From: UBA4615 sp044368415
GTDB taxonomy: Bacteria; Pseudomonadota; Gammaproteobacteria; Burkholderiales; Burkholderiaceae_E
NCBI GenBank assembly: GCA_044368415.1
Contig: JBIPLJ010000013.1
Coordinates: forward strand, 1 to 64,000
Direction: 5' to 3'
Length of the DNA: 64,000 nt
The notes below the pieces were generated by a model. The model saw only the letters and a list, made by a program, of their open reading frames with translations. It was not told where the DNA came from and searched no databases. A program made the translations under genes and the position numbers. Positions 52,801 through 64,000 of the stretch are shown here, in pieces (position 1 is the first letter of the stretch; the number at the start of each line of letters is the position of its first letter).

Positions 52801-53485
52801 CGCCGATCGGCGCCTGGGTCTCGATCGCGCCGTGCACGACCTCGAGCGTCCAGTCCGCGCCGTGCGCCAGACTGCCGCTGGCGTCGTCGCTCGCGGCCAC
52901 GTCGGCGCCGGTCAGGCCGGCGAGCGCATCCAGCAGCGCCAGGCCGGCGGCGCCGGCGCCGGTGTCGCAGCCCCAGAGCAGCAGGTCGGCATCGACGGTG
53001 AGGCCGGCCGACCACCTGGCGATCGCGTCCGCGTTCGTACGGACCGTCGCCAGATCGAGCGAGGTGGCCCCCATCTGCATCGAGCCCGACGTGCCGTGTC
53101 CGAAGAAGTGGACCGCCCGGTAGGGGACGTCGGCGGCGACCAGCTCGTCATCGAGCACCCGCAGCGCATCCTCGCCGGCACCGAGCACAACGACGTCGAT
53201 CGGGCGGCCCGCAGCGCGCTGGGCGTCGAAGTCAGCGAGCAGGCGGCCGACGTCGGGCACCCGGGCGTCGACCACGGCCAGCTCGCGCGGCGCGACCGCC
53301 TGCCGGGCGCCGTCGACCTCGGTCAGTGCCGTCCACACCACGGACGCCTCGGGGGCGGCGGCCGGCGCCGCCCAAGCGATCGCCTCCCCGACGGCCGCTC
53401 CGGCGGCGTCGCCGGAAAACAGTAGCCTGGGCTCGAGCGCCTCGATCAAAGGCGCCCGGCGGTGGGTCGCGCGCAGCGGGTCCAT
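46883..53485 (-). CDS. Giant LEPR-XLL/DUF4347 surface protein A (2200 residues)
   Basis: The N-terminus has IEALEPRLLFSGD at about residues 14-26 (LEPR-XLL sorting-type motif), not a normal signal peptide. DUF4347 (about 70-195) has VHFFGHGTSGSM (His130) and LLLWGCDTGAG (Cys173). Then come repeated WVDATTDTVVAQRYD / FIIVWQ blades resembling a beta-propeller, a parallel-beta-helix section (GNTIEGNHLGVDASGTGA), cadherin-like domains (LQAVDPDDELAPLSWSIAG, LSFTAPPDFEEP) and an Ala/Ser/Gly-rich stalk. Near the C-terminus is one membrane segment (ALVASSVAISTSLSLGYAIW), then a charged cytoplasmic tail. ATG 53485 is the first in-frame start fitting the family. It overlaps the kinase gene. Confidence 0.92.
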
Positions 53486-53661
53486 CGGAACAGTATCGGA
53501 TGAGCGTGACTCCAGGGGTCGCAGCCAGCCGATGGCTGGTCGACCCGGTCGCCCGCCCGGCCCGTCGGCGTGACGCGCCGGCGACCCGGGCGGTACACGG
53601 GGCCATGCGCCGCGACGGCCTGCGGAGTCGGGAAAGCCGCCCGACGCGACCGCCGGGCGCC
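53486..53661. other. Gap between the two giant genes
   Basis: 176 bases. CCAGCC-GAT-GGCTGG (53525-53539) is a perfect 6-base inverted repeat, with no T-run, so it is not a standard terminator. It could limit read-through or stabilise the upstream message. Confidence 0.45.
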
Positions 53662-58857
<5,196 letters not shown>

Positions 58858-58998
58858 GTACCAGAGTGTCGCCGGACGGCTCCCAGACCATCTTGGCTGG
58901 ACCGACCACCGGTCGATCCGGGTAGTCGGATTGCGAGCAGGCCTCTGGATTCCCGGTGATCAACGCGACGGTCATCGTCGCGGACCGAGAGTCTGCGC
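58858..58998. other. Gap between adaptor and giant gene B
   Basis: 141 bases on the operon strand. No gene is visible. It may contain an internal promoter for the two giant genes, but no clear -35/-10 pair was found. Confidence 0.35.
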
Positions 58999-60000
58999 TC
59001 AGGTCCGGCCGGCCACCTTAGGTGAGTTCGCCTTGGGCGCGGCCGGTGCCGAGGCCGGCCGCAGCGGCAGCGCGCCGCTGTCGTCGAACGCCACCTGGCA
59101 GCGTACGCCTGCAGGCAGCATGCCGCCGCCGTTGGGCACGTCGAGCCGCGCGCGGAACGTGCCGCTGGCGGCGTCCACGAAGCGGTCGACCTGAGCGACC
59201 CGCGCGCCGATCTCAGGCCCCTCGATACCGTCCGCCCGAACCGTGGCGGCCATGCCCTCGCGGATGCGGCCGAATCGCGAGGCCGGCACCACCACCTCGA
59301 CCCGCAGCCGGTCGAGCGCCACGATGCGCAGGATCGGCCTGCCGTCGACCCGTTCGCCCGGATTGAGCAGCCGGTCGGCGACGATGCCGTCGATCGGGCT
59401 GCGCACCTGACGCTGCTCGAGCTGGCGCCGCGCGAGTTCGTGCTCCCGGCGCGCGACCTCGAGCATCTCTCGGGCCTGCTGCAAGCGATGATCGGCGATC
59501 TCGAACTCTGCAGAGGCGTTCTCGAGTTCGAGGCGCCCCCCGAAATCAAGCGTCGACAGCGTGTGCATCCGACGTAGCTTGAGCTTCGCCATGTCGCGGG
59601 CGGCGGCCAGCGCGTTGAGCTCGGACTCGGCCGATGCCTTGGCCCATGCGGAATCGAGTGCAGCACGCTCGACGTCCGCCTGCAGCGTGGCCACCACCTG
59701 CCCGCGCCGCACGCGGGTGCCGCGCTCGACGCGGACCGACTCGAGCACGCCGGCGGCCGAGGCTGCGATCTCGGCGGTCTCGGTCGGTTCGATCACACAC
59801 CCCAGGGCAGCGGGGGCTGCGATGGGCGCGGGCGCCGGCGCGGGCGCCGGCGGACGGGGCGCACCCGGGCCGCGGACCACGCCTGCGCCGCCGGACTGCG
59901 CGAATGCCGACCCGCAGGCAAGCGCGACGAGCAGGAACGGCGCCGCAACGGCGACCGCAGATAGGCGCCGAGCACGATGCGGGCGAGCGAATGAAATCAA
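58999..60000 (-). CDS. HlyD/RND-type periplasmic adaptor
   Basis: A 333-residue membrane-fusion protein. A signal peptide (VAVAAPFLLVALACGSAFAQ) is followed by a Pro/Ala linker, then the lipoyl-like half-motifs around VLESVRVERGTRVRRGQVVA and VRSPIDGIVADRLLNPGERV, with an alpha-hairpin between them (residues 110-180). The last 100 residues form the beta-barrel domain. Such adaptors bridge inner and outer membrane parts of exporters. The start is TTG at 60000 with AAGG eight bases upstream; no better ATG exists. It begins 17 bases after the SecA-like gene. Confidence 0.88.
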   Translation of the reverse strand: MISFARPHRARRLSAVAVAAPFLLVALACGSAFAQSGGAGVVRGPGAPRPPAPAPAPAPIAAPAALGCVIEPTETAEIAASAAGVLESVRVERGTRVRRGQVVATLQADVERAALDSAWAKASAESELNALAAARDMAKLKLRRMHTLSTLDFGGRLELENASAEFEIADHRLQQAREMLEVARREHELARRQLEQRQVRSPIDGIVADRLLNPGERVDGRPILRIVALDRLRVEVVVPASRFGRIREGMAATVRADGIEGPEIGARVAQVDRFVDAASGTFRARLDVPNGGGMLPAGVRCQVAFDDSGALPLRPASAPAAPKANSPKVAGRT

Positions 60001-60017
60001 GGGGATGACCTTGAAAC

Positions 60018-62048
60018 TTACTGCTTATTCTCGGATTCGGACACTGTAGCGAAATGAAGCCGCCTTGACCAGCGGCGATCGTGGCCGAGGGCCTCGGACC
60101 GAGTCAGCCTGTCTTCCCAGCGCCACCAGCGCTGGCAGCCTACCCAGACGGCATCGACGAGCTGACCGCGCCAGTGCGCGGCCCGCGCCCGGACCGGATC
60201 GCCGGGGCCCGCGCGCTCGGCGATGCAGCCGGCCAGACGGGCGATCGCGCCGAGCGCCGCGGGCAGCCGGAGCGGCGCGAGGGGCGAATCGTCGAGGCGC
60301 AGCCAGCGCTCGGCACTGCCGGGATCTGACTGGCGGGCGGCGCGGCCGATCACTTGCCGGTCGATCCGGGCGCTGCGGTTGTGCTGCAGGCTCAGCACGT
60401 GTAGCCCGCCGGCGCGCGCGGCCTCGGGCGCGAGCCGGATATCGGTGCCGCGGCCGGCCATCTGAGTGGCCACCGTGATCCGGCCGGCGTCGCCGGCCCC
60501 CGCGATCCGCGCGTGCTCGTCCCGGTCGTGGCGAGCGTCGAGCACTACGACGGCCATGCCGCGGGCCTCGAAGCGGGCCGCGAGCGCCGCCGAGTCGGCG
60601 ACCGAATCGGTCGCCACCAGCACGCACCGGCCGCGGCCCGCGAGGCGCGCGGCGCGCGCGATCGCCGCGTCGAACTGCGCCCCGCGATCGGCGAACAGGC
60701 GCGCCGGTTCGATGCGCAGCGCCGACGCGCGGGTGCGCGCAACGCGCACGACCGCGAGCCCGTAGGCGGCCCGCAGCTCGGCCGCGGCTTCGTGCAGCGT
60801 GCCGCTGGTGCCGCACAGGTGGTGATAGCGCGACATCAGCCGCGGGTAGGTGACGCTGGCGCGCACATGCGTGGCCGGGGGCACCGGCACCTGCTCCTTG
60901 AGCGCGACCAGGGTGTGCAGCGCACGGGACAGCATGCGGCCCGGCGCCGGTCGCCCGGTGGTGGCGTCGACCAGCATCACCTCGCACTCCTGCACGACGT
61001 AATGGACGTCACGCCGCAGCACATGCAGCGCGACCAGCGCCTGCTCGACGAGCTCGATGCGCAGCCGCGCGTCGAGTGCGTCACCGTGGCCGTCGGCACG
61101 CGCAAGTGCCTCGAGCGCGGCGCGGCCCGCGGGCGTGAGCCGCGCGCTGGACCCAGCCAGGTCGATGACCGCGTCGGTGTTGGGGCAGAGCCGGCGCGCA
61201 AGGTCCAGGGCCTGCCAGGCGCGGGCGCGCTGCGCCGGGTCGGGTCGGCCCTCGGCGACGATGAGCGGCATGCGGGCCTCGTCGAGCAGGATCGCGTCAG
61301 CCTCATCGACGATCGCCACACACAGGCCGCGAACCAGCAGCGGTGCGCCCCCCTCGTCCAGGCCGTCGCGCAGGTCGTCGAAGCCGAGCACGCGGGCGGT
61401 TGCGTAGGCGACGTCGGCGCCCCAGGCGGTGCGCCGCGCGTCGTCGTCCATCGACTCGGCCACCGACGCGACCCGCAGCCCGAGCGCCTCGTAGTAGCCG
61501 CAGAAGGACTGCGCATCGCGTCCGGCCAGGTAGTCGTTGGCGGTCAGCACGTGGACTGGCGCGCCGGCGAGGGCCGCGACGCCAGCGGCCAGCGCCACTG
61601 CAATGCTCTTGCCTTCGCCGGTATCGAGCTCGACCAGCCGCTCGACGAGCAGGTGGGCGGCGCAGCGGTACTGGTTGTCGCGCGGCACGAGCCCGGTCGC
61701 ACGCGCCAGGGCCGCGCCGGCAGTGCCGAGGGCCAGCGCGACGGCGGACGACGACAGGCCGTCACGGGCGAGGCGGGCCGCGGCGGCACCCAGGCCCACG
61801 GCGGCCCCGGGGTCTGCGCGCGCTGCCGGCTCCTGCGCGGACAGCCGCGCCGCCACGTCGAGCGCGCGCCTCGCGATCGTGCCCGCGTCCTCGCCGCGCC
61901 GCCGCGCCCGCCAGTCGGCGAGCGGCCCGGAGGGCGGGCCGCGACGCGGCGCTCGGGCCGGACTGTCGGCCCCGGCCGGGGGCTCAGCGCGCCGAGGACG
62001 CTCGCCCCAGACGGGGCCAGGCACCGCGAGCCGGGCGCCCGCGCTCAC
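60018..62048 (-). CDS. SecA-like translocase ATPase
   Basis: A 676-residue DEAD-type motor related to SecA. The motifs are LDTGEGKSIAVALAAGVA (Walker A, Lys147), VHVLTANDYLAGRDAQSF, AIVDEADAILLDEARMPLIV (Walker B), RYHHLCGTSGTLHE, and VATQMAGRGTDIRL with IGRAARQSDPGS in the second motor domain. It is about 225 residues shorter than housekeeping SecA, and the C-terminal zinc-binding SecB site is missing. A SecA2-like role in moving specific substrates is likely. Its ATG overlaps the upstream gene's stop (62045-62048), and the adaptor follows by 17 bases. Confidence 0.88.
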   Translation of the reverse strand: MSAGARLAVPGPVWGERPRRAEPPAGADSPARAPRRGPPSGPLADWRARRRGEDAGTIARRALDVAARLSAQEPAARADPGAAVGLGAAAARLARDGLSSSAVALALGTAGAALARATGLVPRDNQYRCAAHLLVERLVELDTGEGKSIAVALAAGVAALAGAPVHVLTANDYLAGRDAQSFCGYYEALGLRVASVAESMDDDARRTAWGADVAYATARVLGFDDLRDGLDEGGAPLLVRGLCVAIVDEADAILLDEARMPLIVAEGRPDPAQRARAWQALDLARRLCPNTDAVIDLAGSSARLTPAGRAALEALARADGHGDALDARLRIELVEQALVALHVLRRDVHYVVQECEVMLVDATTGRPAPGRMLSRALHTLVALKEQVPVPPATHVRASVTYPRLMSRYHHLCGTSGTLHEAAAELRAAYGLAVVRVARTRASALRIEPARLFADRGAQFDAAIARAARLAGRGRCVLVATDSVADSAALAARFEARGMAVVVLDARHDRDEHARIAGAGDAGRITVATQMAGRGTDIRLAPEAARAGGLHVLSLQHNRSARIDRQVIGRAARQSDPGSAERWLRLDDSPLAPLRLPAALGAIARLAGCIAERAGPGDPVRARAAHWRGQLVDAVWVGCQRWWRWEDRLTRSEALGHDRRWSRRLHFATVSESENKQ

Positions 62049-64000
62049 AGCGCGTCGGGAGCAAAGCGACCGCGGACCGTTTGCCGCAGCCAGCGCGCCG
62101 CCTGCTCGGCGAGGCTCGCGTCGCCATGGTCGAGTCGGGCCCAGGCCCGGCCGCCGGGTCGCGGCGGCGGGTCGATCGCGGTGTCGAGGACGATGTCGAC
62201 GACATAGGTCGGTCGTATCGGCTTGGTGCCGTTCTCGTCGGCCGGGTCCACCGGGATCGTCCCGCCGAAGCGTTCGCCGAGCGCCGCACCGGGCAGCGCT
62301 TCGACTGCCGCGGGGGCCTGGCGCAGCAGGCGGCCGGTGAGCACCCGGCCCGGCGCCTCGGCCAGCCGCAGGTCGACGGTCCGCACGCCGGCGCGCAGAC
62401 GGGCGGCCTCGTCCTGATCGAGCGCCACGCGGACATGGACCGGACCGGCCCCGGCGAGCGTGCCGAGTTCGTCCCCCTCCCGCACAAACCGTCCGGGCAG
62501 ATCGGCTGGCCGATCAACCTCGAAGCGACCGCTCACTGTCGCAGAGACGTCCAGCTGGGAAAGGCGCTCGTCGATCGATGTAATCTCGGCCTCGACCCCA
62601 ACCAGCGCCTCCTCGGCCTGCCGCGCCCGCGCTGGATCACTGCGCAGGCTCGCGAAGAGTTCCGCGCGCAGGCCGGGCCGGGCCTGGGCCAGGCGCTCGC
62701 GCTCCCCGCGCAGCGCCGGGTCGTCGAGACGTACGACCACCGCGCCCGGATCGACCCGGCGGCCCGACTCTGCCGTCACGACGAAGCCCTCGACGCCCGC
62801 ACGGACGCGCGCGTCGTCCGCTGTGCGGACCAGCCCGGGCGCGACGGTCCGATCCGGGAGTGGGACGGCGACGGCGAGGACGGCGAGTCCGGCCAGCACG
62901 GCGGCGAGGCGGGTGTGCATCCGCCAGCGGGCACCGAGCGAGGCGCCGGCCTCGGACGGGCCGCGCAGCAACGCGCGCAGCGGCACGAACACCAGCCCCC
63001 AGACGGACAGCAGCGCGACCGCGGCCCCGAGCAGCCGGTGCTGACTCCCCGCCCAGATCGCCAGCGAGCCCATGAGGCCGAGGCGCCAGGCCCAGGCGAG
63101 CGGGGCGTAAGCCGCGAGCCAGCGGCGTTCGCCCGCGGCGGTCTGCGGACCCTGCGCATCAAACCAGCCGAGCGCGCGCTGCAGCGTGGCCCGCCACCAG
63201 GCGCCGCTGCGGGTCGCCAGATTGGGCAGGCCGGCGAGGTCGCAGAGCACGAAGTAGCCGTCCATCCGCAGCAGCGGGTTGCCGTTGAAGAGCAGCGTGG
63301 ACGTGGCGCCCGCCAGCGCGACCGCGAACCCGCCGTCGTGAAGCCAGCCCGGCTCGGACAGCGCCCAGGCGATCAGACCGAGCGCGGCGAGCGCGAGCTC
63401 GGCGAGGATACCGGCGGCGCCGACCGCCGCACGCTGGTTCGACGAGGCGAACCGGTCTGCGGCCGACGCGTCGACATACGGCACCGGCAGCCCGATCATC
63501 CAGGCGAGGCCCGCCTCCCGGACGGCGCCGCCCCAGCGGCGCACCGCGAGCGCGTGCGCGGCCTCGTGAATCGCCTTCATCGGCAGCCACACCAGGGTCG
63601 CGAGCAGCACGTGCCGGGGCGACTGCGCCCAATGGCCGGCGTGCCGCACGACGGCATCGGCCTCCGAGAGCGCCAGGCCCGAAGCGAGCATGACCAGCGC
63701 GAGCCAGGCGAGTGCACCGGCCGGCGAGAACAGGCGGCGGGCGAGCGGCTCCAGCGGGCGCAGCAGCGGCGTCGGGTCGCCCAGCGACATCCGGGGCGCC
63801 AGCGGGTTGAGCCGTCCCGAGAGCCGGCGCGCGGCGCGGGTGCGATCGTCCTCGCGCATCACCGCGACGTCGGGCAGCCCGTCGCAAGCCAGACAGCGCT
63901 CGTCGACCAGCCTGGCGAGCAGCTCGATCGCCTCGTCCTGCGTCGGCGCCGAGGCGGGATCCTCGGCGAGCGCCTCGTGCCAGATGGCCTGCATCGTGCG
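62045..64000 (-). CDS. M50-like membrane protein fused to HlyD-like domain (N-terminus outside window)
   Basis: At least 651 residues are visible; the frame is open to the window edge (codons before the first Met read Arg-Thr), and the family N-terminus is missing. The start TMQAIWHEAL and APTQDEAIELLARLVDE match the N-terminal PqqD-like section of this family. A site-2-protease-like membrane domain has AIHEAAHALAVRRWG (HExxH) and NGNPLLRMDGYFVL. About ten membrane segments follow. The last 250 residues resemble an HlyD lipoyl/hairpin region (VRAGVEGFVVTAESGRRVDPGA, SATVSGRFEVDR). It may export or process peptides and is the first visible gene of the giant-protein operon. Confidence 0.88.
   Translation of the reverse strand, partial: RTMQAIWHEALAEDPASAPTQDEAIELLARLVDERCLACDGLPDVAVMREDDRTRAARRLSGRLNPLAPRMSLGDPTPLLRPLEPLARRLFSPAGALAWLALVMLASGLALSEADAVVRHAGHWAQSPRHVLLATLVWLPMKAIHEAAHALAVRRWGGAVREAGLAWMIGLPVPYVDASAADRFASSNQRAAVGAAGILAELALAALGLIAWALSEPGWLHDGGFAVALAGATSTLLFNGNPLLRMDGYFVLCDLAGLPNLATRSGAWWRATLQRALGWFDAQGPQTAAGERRWLAAYAPLAWAWRLGLMGSLAIWAGSQHRLLGAAVALLSVWGLVFVPLRALLRGPSEAGASLGARWRMHTRLAAVLAGLAVLAVAVPLPDRTVAPGLVRTADDARVRAGVEGFVVTAESGRRVDPGAVVVRLDDPALRGERERLAQARPGLRAELFASLRSDPARARQAEEALVGVEAEITSIDERLSQLDVSATVSGRFEVDRPADLPGRFVREGDELGTLAGAGPVHVRVALDQDEAARLRAGVRTVDLRLAEAPGRVLTGRLLRQAPAAVEALPGAALGERFGGTIPVDPADENGTKPIRPTYVVDIVLDTAIDPPPRPGGRAWARLDHGDASLAEQAARWLRQTVRGRFAPDAL

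Noticed and set aside
51161..53425. A 754-residue plus-strand frame opposite giant gene A
   Set aside because: No start signal, motif or hydrophobic pattern; codon bias follows giant protein A on the other strand.
53525..53539. CCAGCC/GGCTGG hairpin as a terminator for giant gene B
   Set aside because: The stem is only six bases and no T-run follows on the transcribed strand.

Overview
This 64 kb window comes from a very GC-rich (about 70%) Gram-negative chromosome. An outer-membrane phospholipase A, a lipoprotein signal on a secreted protease, the twitching ATPase PilU, SelO, NudC, an OlsB-like acyltransferase and a di-haem peroxidase remnant together suggest a betaproteobacterium, perhaps Burkholderiales. 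That placement is an inference from gene content. No rRNA, tRNA, CRISPR array, prophage or insertion sequence was seen.

Bases 1-24000 mix metabolism with gene decay. In order they hold: a TetR regulator and acyl-CoA dehydrogenase; a lower-GC higBA toxin-antitoxin pair whose antitoxin carries a metallopeptidase domain; LysR and YhgE/Pip pseudogenes; a gamma-glutamyltransferase family enzyme; a selenium pair (NADH-dehydrogenase-like/SelD fusion, and SelO); an acyl-CoA ligase; a DnaQ-like exonuclease; a 3-hydroxyisobutyrate-dehydrogenase-like enzyme with an N-acyl-D-amino-acid deacylase; and an HD-GYP protein. A lipid-remodelling locus follows (olsB-like gene divergent from a glycosyltransferase-plcP operon with a candidate Pho box), then a serine protease fused to a degenerate M23 domain. 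Between 22.2 and 24.0 kb three gene remnants (cytochrome c peroxidase, IclR regulator, cyclase) flank or neighbour an intact YbjQ gene.

Bases 24200-42200 are mostly housekeeping and catabolic: a UraD-AllC fusion for purine-ring breakdown, formate-tetrahydrofolate ligase, an ABC exporter, a kexin-like lipoprotein protease with a downstream propeptide-like gene, nudC, pilU, pdeM, an ornithine cyclodeaminase family/FAD oxidoreductase pair, and a pldA-SDR-dioxygenase operon. Several of these genes contain in-frame microsatellites.

Bases 42277-64000 form one minus-strand block of about 22 kb that looks like a single system. In transcription order it has an M50-like/HlyD membrane protein (cut by the window edge), a SecA-like ATPase, a periplasmic adaptor, two giant LEPR-XLL/DUF4347 surface proteins with one C-terminal membrane segment each, a hybrid histidine kinase with an Hpt domain, and a REC-GGDEF-EAL response regulator. 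The four junctions with start-stop overlaps or a very short gap suggest co-transcription. My reading is a dedicated export or maturation machine for giant surface proteins, wired to c-di-GMP signalling. This is the strongest candidate for an undescribed system in the window.
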